DNA of 57,716 nt from an uncultured Acidobacteriota bacterium (lineage in GTDB: Bacteria; Acidobacteriota; Terriglobia; Bryobacterales; Bryobacteraceae). Position numbers and translations under genes: made by a program. A model generated the notes under the pieces. The model saw only the letters and a program-made list of their open reading frames with translations, did no database searches and was not told the origin of the DNA. The stretch covers positions 1 to 57,716 of the forward strand of contig CADECY010000023.1 in assembly GCA_902825945.1 (NCBI GenBank), in the 5' to 3' direction. This document shows, piece after piece, positions 16,206 through 25,080 of this stretch (position 1 is the stretch's first letter; each line of letters begins with the position of its first letter).

Positions 16206-17617
16206 TGAGCACCGTTGATTCAACGCGCCGCGGCTTCCTCGAGAAGGCAGCCGCGGCGGCCTCATTCTCGTCGCCCGGCCAAGCCGCTGGCGAGCGCCCG
16301 AACATCCTTTACGTCATGACCGACCAGCAGCACTACGGCATGATGAGTTGCGAAGGCAACCGCTGGCTGAAGACACCCGCGATGGACAGTATCGCGGCGA
16401 ATGGCGTCCGCTTCGGACTCGCCTACTCGTCGAATCCCGTGTGCATGCCCGCGCGAACCTCGATGATGACCGGACACTATCCCAGCCGGTTCGACATGCG
16501 CGGCAACACCCAAGCGAACGTGCCATCGGAGACCATCGCCAACGGACTCGGCAATCTCTTCCGTAAGGCGGGCTACCGCACCTGGTTCGGCGGCAAAACG
16601 CATTGGCCAAAGCCGATGACGCCGGAGAACCTCGGCTTCGAGTACTTGACGGCGGATGAGCGCGACGATCTCGCCGATGTCTGCTCGGCGCGCCTGCGCA
16701 ACGAAGGTGCGAAGGGCGATCCGTTCCTGATGGTCGCCTCGTTCATCAATCCGCACGACATCTGCTACATGGCGATCGACGCCTACACGAAGGCGAACAA
16801 CCTGCCCGTGATGCATCCCAAGTCCGATATCGAACGGAAGCGGGTCGCCGAGGCCCTGATGATCCCGCCCGGCGCCGCACTGCCGCCGCTGCCCGCCAAT
16901 CATGGGCCCACGAAGGACGAACCCGCCGCGCTCGGCCGCTACGGAAGCTTTCGCGGATGGGCTCGCAAGCACTGGACGGCCGAAGACTGGCGCCGTCACC
17001 GTTGGGCCTACTGCCGGTTGACGGAACGTGTCGATGCCGAAATCGGCCGTCTGCTGGGTGCGCTGCGAGAATCGGGTCTCGAACGGAACACGGTGGTCTT
17101 GTTTTCGAGCGATCACGGGGACATGGACTCCGCCCATGGGTTCGAACACAAGAGTCTGCCGTTCGATGAGTCCGCGCGTGTGCCCTTCATCGTCAAGTGG
17201 CCGGGCCATACGCCGAAAGGTAAGATCGATCGCAAGCACTTCGTATCCTCCTGCATCGATCTCATGCCGACCTTGTGCGACTACGCCGGAATCGAACCGC
17301 CGAAGGGATTGCCCGGCCGAAGCGTCCGTCCGATCGTCGAACGCGGTTCCGCGCCGGGCTGGCGCGAGGATGTTGCGATCGAATGCACGGACTCGCGCTG
17401 CCTTCGCACTGCGAGCTACAAGTACAGCGTCTTCGAAGGCCCGGGCCGGCGCGAGATGATGATCGACATGAATAAGGATCCAGGCGAGACGGCGAATCTC
17501 GCCGCCGATCCGAAGTCAGCCGGTCTGCTCGCCGATCATCGCGCGCGGCTTCGGCGGCGTGTCGAGGAACTCGGAGACAAGTGGGGCAAGTCCCTACTCG
17601 AGGACTTGCCCACGTAG
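16205..17617 (+). CDS. sulfatase (type I, formylglycine-dependent)
   Basis: A 470-aa arylsulfatase-family hydrolase that removes sulfate esters, probably in the periplasm. A Tat-like leader (STRRGFLEKAAAAASF) precedes the catalytic domain. RPNILYVMTDQQ carries metal-binding Asp residues, and the core CMPAR (C80-R84, in NPVCMPARTSMMTG) fits CxPxR, where Cys is converted to formylglycine by an anaerobic- or FGE-type enzyme not seen in this window. Later metal/sulfate residues appear in SSDHGD and GGKTHWPKP. The start is the ATG inside the receptor stop (TAATG); a start further upstream would lie wholly within the receptor gene. The stop directly abuts the convergent methyltransferase stop. Confidence 0.92.
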   Translation: MSTVDSTRRGFLEKAAAAASFSSPGQAAGERPNILYVMTDQQHYGMMSCEGNRWLKTPAMDSIAANGVRFGLAYSSNPVCMPARTSMMTGHYPSRFDMRGNTQANVPSETIANGLGNLFRKAGYRTWFGGKTHWPKPMTPENLGFEYLTADERDDLADVCSARLRNEGAKGDPFLMVASFINPHDICYMAIDAYTKANNLPVMHPKSDIERKRVAEALMIPPGAALPPLPANHGPTKDEPAALGRYGSFRGWARKHWTAEDWRRHRWAYCRLTERVDAEIGRLLGALRESGLERNTVVLFSSDHGDMDSAHGFEHKSLPFDESARVPFIVKWPGHTPKGKIDRKHFVSSCIDLMPTLCDYAGIEPPKGLPGRSVRPIVERGSAPGWREDVAIECTDSRCLRTASYKYSVFEGPGRREMMIDMNKDPGETANLAADPKSAGLLADHRARLRRRVEELGDKWGKSLLEDLPT

Positions 17618-18610
17618 CTACACGGTCGCGAGGATCAAGCTGGGCATCGATTGTGTCGGAACGATCCGGTCCAGTTTGAATCCGGACTTCGACAACAGAG
17701 CTTCGTACTCCGCGGCGGTGCGCTCGCGCCCACCCACCATGACGAGCATGTTGATGTCCATCCACTTGACGAAGTCCGGCTCGGAGCTTTCCGATACCAC
17801 CCCTTCGATGAGCATGAGATGTGCGCCGGGTTTCATTGCGCGGCGCACGTTCGAGAGGATCTCGACGGCTTTCGATTCCTCCCAATCGTGAATGATCCAC
17901 TTGAGAGTGTAGAGATCGCCGCCCTCGGGCACCGATTCGAAGAAGCTGCCGCCCACACGCCGAATACGCGGGTGCTCCACGGCGCGCGCCACCACTTCCG
18001 GCAGGTCGAACAGGATCCCGCGCTGATGCGGATTGCGGTCGAGAATCGAGGCGAGTAGCGCTCCTTGACCGCCCGCGACATCGACCACCGTCTGGTAATG
18101 GGAGAAGTTGAACGCGTGGTGGATCGCCTCGATCATCGCGTGTGAGGCCCCCGTCATCCAGCGCGAAAACGCTTCGCCTTGCGCGGGATTGTCGTCGCGA
18201 TAGTACTCCCAGATGTTCTTGCCGTTCACTTTGTCGTAGGCAATGCCGCCCGTGCGGATCGAATCGGGCAGCGCGAACCACGCCGGAAAACGTTCGGGCG
18301 CGAGTTCGGCGAGCAGCATCCAGCGGAACGAGCCGGGCAAATCGGCCCGCAGCATTTCGCTGAGTGTCGTGTGTCCGAACGTGCGTGGCTCGGTCTCGGC
18401 GAAGACGCCGATGTCAGCGAGCGCGCGCATCATGCGATACAGGTGCTCGGGACTAGTGCCCGTGCCCTGCGCGATTTCATCGATGCTCAGGGGGCCGGCA
18501 TTGAGTTGGTCAGGCACGCCGAGTTCGCAGCAGGCTCGCATGGTGTGAAGCTGCCAAAGCCCGGCAAGGCGGTCGAGAAAGAAGAGAGGTGGTGGGATAT
18601 CCGGTCGCAT
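17618..18610 (-). CDS. SAM-dependent O-methyltransferase (COMT/ASMT-like, family 2)
   Basis: A 330-aa methyltransferase of the plant-COMT-like family found in bacterial natural-product and xenobiotic metabolism. An N-terminal winged-helix dimerisation domain (about 1-110: MRACCELGVPDQL, SIDEIAQGTGTSPEHLYRMMRALADIGVF) precedes the Rossmann core with motif I VVDVAGGQGALLASIL and FDLPEVVARA. The catalytic His/Asp pair is in KWIIHDWEESKAVEIL. No biosynthetic cluster surrounds it, so the substrate (probably a phenolic or enol hydroxyl) is open. It is convergent with the sulfatase gene with no gap. Confidence 0.88.
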   Translation of the reverse strand: MRPDIPPPLFFLDRLAGLWQLHTMRACCELGVPDQLNAGPLSIDEIAQGTGTSPEHLYRMMRALADIGVFAETEPRTFGHTTLSEMLRADLPGSFRWMLLAELAPERFPAWFALPDSIRTGGIAYDKVNGKNIWEYYRDDNPAQGEAFSRWMTGASHAMIEAIHHAFNFSHYQTVVDVAGGQGALLASILDRNPHQRGILFDLPEVVARAVEHPRIRRVGGSFFESVPEGGDLYTLKWIIHDWEESKAVEILSNVRRAMKPGAHLMLIEGVVSESSEPDFVKWMDINMLVMVGGRERTAAEYEALLSKSGFKLDRIVPTQSMPSLILATV

Positions 18611-18761
18611 CTAGGAGATTCTCGCATGGTTGGCTTTCGTGTACACTCAAGGGCAGGGTGAGTTCGCGCAGTGCCTTTCGAGGGAAAGCGCCCAGCCGGG
18701 TTCCGCCTGAGCGTCCACGAACCTGAACCACGGGTTCGACACCGATAACAGGGGAAAAGCG

Positions 18762-20639
18762 ATGAAACTGGTGATCCCAGTCTCGGGTCTATTCGTTTGC
18801 CTGGCGGGCATCGGATTGGGCTCGGAGGCAGAACCTTCCGGCGAGAATTGCACATTTCGCAATACTCGCGATGAGTTCCTCGAGAGGGAACTGAGGATAC
18901 GCGACGAGATCTCGGACCGCGTGTCGAAGATCCAGCGGCAGTGGCGGCAGTCGAAGACCGGCTCCCAGCACACCGTCGCCGCGAGCGAAATCCCCAGGCG
19001 GAATTTCATCGACGTCGAGATCTTCGATCAATTGACGCGGGCCAAAATTCCGTCAGCGGCACTGACGAACGACGTCGAATTCGTGCGGCGCATCCACCTC
19101 GATATGACTGGACGAATCCCGAGCCCGGCCGATGTCGCCGCGTTCGTGACCGACACCAATCCTGGAAAGCGCGAGGCGTTGATCAACCAACTGATCAGCT
19201 CCGGCGAGTTCGTCGACAAGTGGACGATGTGGCTCGGCGACCTGCTGGGCAACAACGCCGTTCAGGCCAACATCACGCGCGGCGTCGGCGGACGGAACTC
19301 CTTCCATGACTGGATCCGCGGTTCGATCGGCGAAGGAAAGCCGTGGCGCGACATCGCCTTCGAGGCAATCGCGGCGGGAGGCAATAGCTTCGACGGACCC
19401 ACGGGCGCGGTCAACTATCTTCTTGGCGGGCGAGCGGTGATGGGCCCGGCGCAGGACATCTATGACCTGATGTTCGCCCAAACGGCGGACCGTTTCCTCG
19501 GCATGGGCCACTACGACTGCCTGCTGTGCCACGATGGCCGCCGGCACCTGGACGAGCTGAGCCTGTGGGGCAAGTCCGCGACACGGCTCGAGGCGTACAA
19601 AATGTCGGCGCACTTTTCGCGCGTGACGGTCGAGCAGCCGCGCTTCACCGACTTCTACGCGGGGAGCTTCGTACTGACCGATCGCACCACGGGCAACTAC
19701 ACGCTCAACACCACCTTCGGCAATCGCCCCAACCGCGCGCGAATCGGTACGGTGGCGGCGGTGGATCCGGAGTACCGGGACGGATCCAAGCCAGGTTCGG
19801 CGCAATGGCGGCAGGAGTTCGCGAAAAAGTTGATCGCCGATCCGATGTTCTCGATCAACATCGTCAATCGCCTTTGGAAGGCGCATTTCGGATACGCGCT
19901 CGCCGAGCCCGTCAACGGACTCGACCCCGCCCGGCTCGACCCGGATAATCCGCCGCCCGCTCCCTGGCAGCTCCAGGCATCGCATCCGCGCCTGCTTCTC
20001 CTATTGGCCAAGCGATTCGAGGAAAGTGACTACAATTTGCGCTCTCTGATCCAGACCATGCTCGAGTCGTCGGCCTATCAGTTGAGTTCACGCTATGACG
20101 GGGAGTGGAACGCGAGCATGGTGCCTCTGTTCGCGCGTCACTACGCGCGCCGGCTCGATGGAGAAGAGATCCACGACGCGCTGGTACGCGCGACCGGCAT
20201 GCAGACTCCCTACACGGTGCAAGGCTGGGCGAACCCGACTCCGTGGGCGCTCCAGTTGCCCGAGCCCGTGGAGCCGCGCAGCAACGGAACCTCGCTCAAC
20301 TTCATGAACTCGTTCCTGCGCGGGAACCGCGATTCGCAACAGCGGTCCCAGGCGGGCTCGATCCTGCAGCAACTCAATCTGATGAACGACACGACGGTGC
20401 TCAACCGTATCCGCGTGGCTTCGTCAACCCCGCTTCGCGACATCGCCGCCAAGACTGATCCTTCGGCGATGAGCGACGATCTGTTCCTCATGTTTCTGTC
20501 CCGGTGGCCCAGCCAGCGCGAGAAGGAAGTAACGCGCGCGCATCTGGCGAAGGCCACCAATCAGGCCACTCGCACCGCCTACGTTGAAGACGTAGCGTGG
20601 GCGTTGATCAACATGACCGAGTTCGTGTTCAGCTACTAG
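18762..20639 (+). CDS. DUF1549/DUF1553 domain exported protein with c-type heme site
   Basis: A 625-aa exported protein. DUF1549 covers about residues 85-290 (IDVEIFDQLTRAKIPSAALTND, FVRRIHLDMTGRIPSP) and DUF1553 about 340-610 (RREFAKKLIADPMFSINIVNRLWKAHFG). A CLLCH site (YDCLLCHDGRRHLDEL) indicates covalent heme binding, as in many members. The family is abundant in Planctomycetes and Acidobacteria and is always paired with a DUF1501 protein, as here (gap 12 bp); its function is not established. The signal peptide ends near LGSEA (residue 22). The gene is preceded by a 151-bp gap shared with the divergent methyltransferase. Confidence 0.88.
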   Translation: MKLVIPVSGLFVCLAGIGLGSEAEPSGENCTFRNTRDEFLERELRIRDEISDRVSKIQRQWRQSKTGSQHTVAASEIPRRNFIDVEIFDQLTRAKIPSAALTNDVEFVRRIHLDMTGRIPSPADVAAFVTDTNPGKREALINQLISSGEFVDKWTMWLGDLLGNNAVQANITRGVGGRNSFHDWIRGSIGEGKPWRDIAFEAIAAGGNSFDGPTGAVNYLLGGRAVMGPAQDIYDLMFAQTADRFLGMGHYDCLLCHDGRRHLDELSLWGKSATRLEAYKMSAHFSRVTVEQPRFTDFYAGSFVLTDRTTGNYTLNTTFGNRPNRARIGTVAAVDPEYRDGSKPGSAQWRQEFAKKLIADPMFSINIVNRLWKAHFGYALAEPVNGLDPARLDPDNPPPAPWQLQASHPRLLLLLAKRFEESDYNLRSLIQTMLESSAYQLSSRYDGEWNASMVPLFARHYARRLDGEEIHDALVRATGMQTPYTVQGWANPTPWALQLPEPVEPRSNGTSLNFMNSFLRGNRDSQQRSQAGSILQQLNLMNDTTVLNRIRVASSTPLRDIAAKTDPSAMSDDLFLMFLSRWPSQREKEVTRAHLAKATNQATRTAYVEDVAWALINMTEFVFSY

Positions 20640-20651
20640 AGGAAACAGGCC

Positions 20652-22025
20652 ATGAAAGACAGATTCGGATTCGACTGGTCCGGCATTTCCGGAACCTTGC
20701 CATGGCGCAAGCCACATCTGAGCCGGCGGATCTTCTTCCGCCATCTTTCGGCGGCGGTGGCAGGCTACACGCTGCTTCCGTCGCGCCCGATGGAGACCGT
20801 GGCGCGCGCCGCGACACCCATCTCCAAGGCGAAGCATTGCATCTTCTTCCTGATGAACGGCGGTGCCAGCCACACCGACACGTTCGACCTCAAGGAAGGC
20901 CCCTGGCTGCCTGCGGCGTTCCGGCCGAATTCGTTCAACGGTGTCCGGCTTGCCGAAGGCTTGCTGCCGAAGATCGCCGCCGAACTGGACTCGGTTGCCT
21001 TCGTTCGCAGCGTTCGAAGCTGGGCCGCTGTCCATGAGTTGGCGCAGAACTGGGTCCACCTCGGACGCAATCCGGTCGCCGCGACTTCGAAGACGGCCCC
21101 GCATATCGGCTCCGTCGTCTCGCGGGAGCTGACCACTCTCGGCCAGACGCTTCCCGCGTTCCTGGCCCTCAACGCCGGAAGCAACACTCCCGGCGCCGGC
21201 TACTTCGCTCCCACACACGCACCGTTCTTCGTCAACCCCGGCGGAAACGGCCTCGGCAACACGACGCACCGAGACGGACAGGCGGTGTTCGAGCGCCGGT
21301 TCGACCTGCTGCTGAAGCTCGAGGGTGAATCGCTGCCGTCCGAACTCGGGCCGGGTCCGAACGAGATGGCTCAGTTCAACGATGCGGCGCGGGGCTTGAT
21401 GTACAACCCGAACGTCGATCGCGTGTTCTCTTTCGCCGCGGCCGAGAGGACCCGCTACGGCAACACGGCGCTGGGCAACGCCTGCATCGCGGCCCGGAAC
21501 CTGCTGCAGTCGCGGCTCGGCACCCGCTTCGTGCTCATCAACACCGGCGGATGGGACAACCACGCCGGAATCTACGGCGGCCCATTCAACGCCGCCAACG
21601 CCAACTCGCTTGCGCGGCAGTTCGACAACGCGGTTGGAACTCTCATCGCCGACATGAAGACAGCAGGTCTTCTCGACGAGACACTGATCGTCTGCATGGG
21701 CGAGTTCGGACGAACGATCGGAACACCCAATTCCCAGGGGGGACGCGATCACTTCCTCCAACAGGCGGTGATGTTCGCGGGCGCGGGGATTCGGGGACCC
21801 AAGGCGATCGGCACCACCGATGAGCGGGGAGCATTCACCACCGATCCCGGTTGGACACGTGATCGCGACATCCGCGCCGAGGACATCGAAGCGACGATCT
21901 ACTCGGCGCTTGGGATCGACTGGAAGACGGTGCTGCGAGACGATCCGATCGGCCGTGGCTTCGAATACGTCCCGTTCGCAGCGACTCAGGACCTCTACGG
22001 TCCCATCCACGAACTTTGGTCGTAG
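20652..22025 (+). CDS. DUF1501 domain-containing exported protein
   Basis: A 457-aa DUF1501 protein, distantly related to the alkaline-phosphatase/sulfatase fold and partner of DUF1549/DUF1553 proteins. A Tat-like motif with unusually long n-region (HLSRRIFFRHLSAA) is followed by family landmarks: CIFFLMNGGASHTDTFDLKEG, VHELAQNWVHLGRNP, FVLINTGGWDNHAGIYGG and CMGEFGRTIGTPNSQGGRDH. The GGWDNH and GEFGRT motifs are the family's presumed active-site positions. It is cotranscribed with the DUF1549 gene. A strong hairpin follows 10 nt after the stop. Confidence 0.88.
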   Translation: MKDRFGFDWSGISGTLPWRKPHLSRRIFFRHLSAAVAGYTLLPSRPMETVARAATPISKAKHCIFFLMNGGASHTDTFDLKEGPWLPAAFRPNSFNGVRLAEGLLPKIAAELDSVAFVRSVRSWAAVHELAQNWVHLGRNPVAATSKTAPHIGSVVSRELTTLGQTLPAFLALNAGSNTPGAGYFAPTHAPFFVNPGGNGLGNTTHRDGQAVFERRFDLLLKLEGESLPSELGPGPNEMAQFNDAARGLMYNPNVDRVFSFAAAERTRYGNTALGNACIAARNLLQSRLGTRFVLINTGGWDNHAGIYGGPFNAANANSLARQFDNAVGTLIADMKTAGLLDETLIVCMGEFGRTIGTPNSQGGRDHFLQQAVMFAGAGIRGPKAIGTTDERGAFTTDPGWTRDRDIRAEDIEATIYSALGIDWKTVLRDDPIGRGFEYVPFAATQDLYGPIHELWS

Positions 22026-22035
22026 CCCTCTCGAA

Positions 22036-22063
22036 GCGGACCCGCCTCCTAAAACGGGTCCGC
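22036..22063 (+). terminator. hairpin after the DUF1501 gene
   Basis: Perfect 9-bp stem GCGGACCCG/CGGGTCCGC with a 10-nt loop (ends in AAAA). Beginning 10 nt beyond the stop codon, it probably terminates or protects the DUF1549-DUF1501 mRNA. No T-run follows directly; a T-rich one occurs further on. Confidence 0.6.
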
Positions 22064-22119
22064 CCCACTCCCTCAGGGCTCCTCAGTCTCTATAAGCGTC
22101 AAACCGATCAGAATCCGAT

Positions 22120-22150
22120 CACCTGCTTGGTGGATTTTTTGATTTTTTTT
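22120..22150 (+). terminator. T-rich terminator-like site
   Basis: Short stem CACC/GGTG followed by two long T-runs (six T, then eight T after GA). The T-tract is striking in this GC-rich DNA. It is probably a back-up intrinsic terminator for the plus-strand operon. Confidence 0.45.
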
Positions 22151-22544
22151 CATAGGGTGGCCTGCAGGCCGTGTCCGGCGAGCTCCGCGAGTCTCGCCAT
22201 TGCGCGCGGCCCTGTGGGACTGCCCTCGGCCGCCCATGCTCATACTGGCCCACGAATGGCGTCGATGCCAACACCGGGAGGGCGCGCCGGGCCGCGGTTG
22301 GCGAACCCGGTCCATGGTCAGGATGCGATGGATGTCCAGGCCGCCACGTGGCCGAGCGCCCGCATCACCTGTCGCGCCCACGTTGCGACTCCGACCACCA
22401 AGGAAGCGACCGAGCAACCGCCGGAAGCTGCTCACTTGCCGCCTGCGCGAGTGCCATCGAATTGAATTGAAGCGCTCCTCGCCAGAGGAAATCAGCGCCT
22501 TCGCTTCGGCTGAGAAGTCGAAGTCCAGCCTCAGCGGTGGTCCG
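22151..22544. other. gap without a gene I can support
   Basis: About 390 bp between the terminator region and the end of the next minus-strand gene. Open frames on both strands are arginine-rich shadows without signal peptides, motifs or ribosome sites. A minus-strand frame (stop near 22073) could encode a small basic protein, but nothing about it is recognisable. Confidence 0.4.
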
Positions 22545-22832
22545 TCAGTTGGCGCGTATGTCCAGCAGCATCGGCCGGACTTCGATCCCGGCTGACGCAA
22601 AACCACACCGGCGCAGCGCGGCCCGCACTTCCGGGAGCCACGACTGGTAGGCGGGGAATTCGACGGCCACCGGGTGCTGATGGATCTGTGGATTCACCGG
22701 AAACGGCAACTCCGCCAACGCCTCGAGAAGATCTTCGAGGGCTCGTGGATCGACCGCGATTTCGAGCGACACGAGGTCGCCAAACGGACTGGACAGCGGG
22801 GCAGCGTCCCGGGTTTCGGACCATACGCTCAT
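22545..22832 (-). CDS. small cytoplasmic protein, function unknown
   Basis: A 95-aa protein (MSVWSETRDAAPLSS ... MLLDIRAN). The start at 22832 is set by an AAGGAG ribosome site 6 nt upstream; a longer frame exists but lacks one. The protein shows a clear alternating pattern: strand FGDLVSLEIAV, helix DPRALEDLLEALAELP, strand HPVAVEFPA, helix SWLPEVRAALRRCGF, strand GIEVRPMLLDIR. This beta-alpha-beta layout suggests a small ferredoxin-like domain, as in ACT-like or heavy-metal-associated folds, though no binding motif is seen. A classic terminator stands in its leader region 29 nt upstream. I do not recognise the family. Confidence 0.6.
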   Translation of the reverse strand: MSVWSETRDAAPLSSPFGDLVSLEIAVDPRALEDLLEALAELPFPVNPQIHQHPVAVEFPAYQSWLPEVRAALRRCGFASAGIEVRPMLLDIRAN

Positions 22833-22860
22833 GGAGAACTCCTTCAGCGTATCGGCCCAG

Positions 22861-22890
22861 AAACACAAAACCCTGAGGCACGCCCCAGGG
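22861..22890 (-). terminator. intrinsic terminator / possible attenuator
   Basis: On the minus strand, an 8-bp stem (CCCTGGGG / CCTCAGGG with one G-T pair) and 4-nt loop are followed by TTTTGTGTTT. It lies downstream of the OM-protein gene and only 29 nt before the start of the 95-aa gene. It could end the upstream operon or attenuate the small gene. Confidence 0.65.
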
Positions 22891-23035
22891 AGATCCGCTC
22901 ATCGCCGATCGCCTTTAGCACTTTTTAGCGTGGTTGCAATTAGCAAGCCGGGCGCTGTCGCGCTGGCCTAAATCGGTCCACGTGCTTCCAACATAACACT
23001 GAAGGAGATTCGATTCAAGAGGGATTCGCCTTAGG

Positions 23036-23722
23036 CTAGAAGCGGAAGCCCAAAAAGGCTTCGGCCCGGTGGTGGGGCCCTGGGTATGCGAGATTGTCCC
23101 AAACGTAACGAAACTCGGGGACGATCGAGATGCGGCCCGAGCGGATGGTGGCGCCGCCACTGACGACGGGTCCGAGGCTCCAGCGAGAGTAACCATTTTC
23201 GAACACTTGCGTGGTCTTGGCACCGGTGCCGGATTGGAGCTGACTGTAGACGAACGCTGTTCCGCCGTACCGTGTGGCCGAGGCGCCGAGGCCGAAGAAG
23301 GGGCGGATCTTCGCGTCCTTCCTGGCAAGGTAGTACTTGCCCACCAAGGGAATGTCCCACGAGTGGCCGGACTCGCGCGCGAACTGGCTGAGCAACACCA
23401 CTCCGCCGGGAGGCAGCGTGGGAATCGTGTCGAGGTTGAAGTCGTGGAAAGAGGTCGTACCCTCGCGCCGCCATGTCGGGCTGAGTTCGAGGCCGAAGCG
23501 TTGTTTGAACCCGATCTCGAAGGTGGGGCCGGCGGCGAAGCGCTGAGTGTCATTGCGAAACACGTTCGCGCCCTGTGAAATGAAACCACTGCGGTCGCGC
23601 AGGGGCTGGCTGAGCAAGAATCCGGCACGGGCGCCGATCGAGTAGTCGATCTTCTGAGCATGAGCGAGAGGGCCAGTCAGGAACAAGGCCGGGAGCGAAA
23701 CAGCAAGGAAGGTTCGAGTCAC
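23036..23722 (-). CDS. outer-membrane beta-barrel protein (PorT-like)
   Basis: About 228 aa. A signal peptide (TRTFLAVSLPALFLTGPLAHAQ) argues for the GTG start at 23722; the frame stays open to 23809, which would add a non-signal extension. The mature sequence is built of outer-membrane strands: IDYSIGARAGFLLSQ, FAAGPTFEIGFKQRFGLELSP, DIPLVGKYYLARK, IRPFFGLGASATRYG, SLGPVVSGGATIR, ISIVPEFRYVWDN. It ends AEAFLGFRF, with the terminal aromatic residue needed for barrel assembly. The family matches PorT/OmpW-like barrels. It is the last gene of a minus-strand series with the PQQ propeller and sulfatase. Confidence 0.7.
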   Translation of the reverse strand: MTRTFLAVSLPALFLTGPLAHAQKIDYSIGARAGFLLSQPLRDRSGFISQGANVFRNDTQRFAAGPTFEIGFKQRFGLELSPTWRREGTTSFHDFNLDTIPTLPPGGVVLLSQFARESGHSWDIPLVGKYYLARKDAKIRPFFGLGASATRYGGTAFVYSQLQSGTGAKTTQVFENGYSRWSLGPVVSGGATIRSGRISIVPEFRYVWDNLAYPGPHHRAEAFLGFRF

Positions 23723-23817
23723 GCGTATGGGAGTGCACGCCCGAGGCCAACCCGATCCCGTTGATTCCACGAGGAGAGGGTACGATCCCAGTGTGAACGT
23801 GGGGCACACCCGTGCCG

Positions 23818-25080
23818 TCAGCGGCCAATCGCGATGAGATTCTTTTCGCCGCGAATCACGAGCATGTTGCCGGTGATCGCGGGCGTCGCCATCAGCCGCT
23901 CGCCGATCTCGTTACGCGAGACGATCTCGAATCGAGGGCCCGCGCGAACGACGATCATTTCGCCGTCTTCGTTGCTCAGATAGATTCTCCCGTTGGCGGC
24001 GACGGGCGATCCGCTGAAACCGCCGCCAGCATGTTCGATCCGCTGCCGGTAGACTTCGTTGCCGGTCGCGAGATCGTAGCAATCGAAGATGCCGTTGTTG
24101 TTGAGCACATAGACGCGGCCGTCGAGAATCAGCGGTGTCGGCATGTAGGGTCCGCGCTGCTGTTTGCTCCATGCGATCGATCCTTGCGAGCCGAGCTTGA
24201 TGGCGAAGATGGGCGCTTCGGGCCTGCGCCCACTGGCGACGATTGCGAGTCCGTTGGCGAAGACCGGAGTGGGCGCGGTGATCTTCGAACTCCCTCCGAA
24301 GCTCCAAAGCTGCTTTCCGGTCGCCGGATCATAGCCGCGAATCGCGTTCGAGCCATTGGTAATCAACTCGCCGTTGGCCACGGCGGGCGTGCCCCAGGAA
24401 GGGAGTTCTTCGCGCGGACTCTTCCAGATCGTCTCGCCTGTGGACGCGCTGAGCGCCATGAGGAACGACTCTTTGCCTTGCGTGTCGCACTGCACGATCA
24501 CCATGTCGCGATAGAGGATTGGCGAACTGGCTGTGCCCCACTCGTAATCGGGAGCATCGTATGCGCCAAGGCGGAGCACCCCGAGATCGCGCTTCCACAG
24601 CGGATTGCCGGACATGTCGAACGCGAACAGTCCCTGAGATCCGAAGAAGGCGACCACGCGCTTACCGTCGGTGACCGGCGTCGAGTTGGCGTACGTCGAC
24701 TTGATGTGGCGCTTCTCCTTCGGCGGGCCTTGATAGGCCACACGCTCCCAGAGAACGACGCCCGTCCGCTTGTCGAGGCAGAGAACCTTCCACTGATGGA
24801 CGGATGTGTCGGGCGAAGCGTCACCGTCACCGTAGAGCCCGTGTTTGAAGGTCGCGCCCGGCTGGCTGCTGACCGCGGTGGTGACGAAGATCTGATTGCG
24901 CCAGACGATCGGGCTCGAATGGGCGAGCCCGGCGACCGGAGTCTTCCACCGGATCGCGCGCCGGTCCCACGCGTCGGGAGGTTTGGCACCCTCGGCGATT
25001 CCGCTCGCATCCGGGCCGCGAAATTGCGGCCAATTGTCTCCCCACGCCGAGGCGAGCAGGATCAGCGCGAGCCCATTCAT
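23818..25080 (-). CDS. exported PQQ-like beta-propeller protein
   Basis: A 420-aa protein with a short signal peptide ([14 protein letters not shown]) and a WD/PQQ-type propeller. The N-terminal [16 protein letters not shown] block is the standard opening of acidobacterial and planctomycete PQQ-like repeat proteins, and blade motifs recur ([27 protein letters not shown]). No quinoprotein dehydrogenase active site is visible, so it is more likely a binding or scaffold protein than an enzyme. It overlaps the upstream sulfatase stop by 4 nt (ATGA), so the two are coupled. Confidence 0.85.
   Translation of the reverse strand: MNGLALILLASAWGDNWPQFRGPDASGIAEGAKPPDAWDRRAIRWKTPVAGLAHSSPIVWRNQIFVTTAVSSQPGATFKHGLYGDGDASPDTSVHQWKVLCLDKRTGVVLWERVAYQGPPKEKRHIKSTYANSTPVTDGKRVVAFFGSQGLFAFDMSGNPLWKRDLGVLRLGAYDAPDYEWGTASSPILYRDMVIVQCDTQGKESFLMALSASTGETIWKSPREELPSWGTPAVANGELITNGSNAIRGYDPATGKQLWSFGGSSKITAPTPVFANGLAIVASGRRPEAPIFAIKLGSQGSIAWSKQQRGPYMPTPLILDGRVYVLNNNGIFDCYDLATGNEVYRQRIEHAGGGFSGSPVAANGRIYLSNEDGEMIVVRAGPRFEIVSRNEIGERLMATPAITGNMLVIRGEKNLIAIGR

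Noticed and set aside
14265..16265. Antisense frame of 666 codons across the first receptor gene
   Set aside because: Composition and lack of motifs mark it as a shadow of the receptor coding strand.
22073..22606. Minus-strand frame in the gap after DUF1501
   Set aside because: Overlaps the supported 95-aa gene in another frame, runs through two terminators and encodes an arginine-rich sequence without recognisable features.
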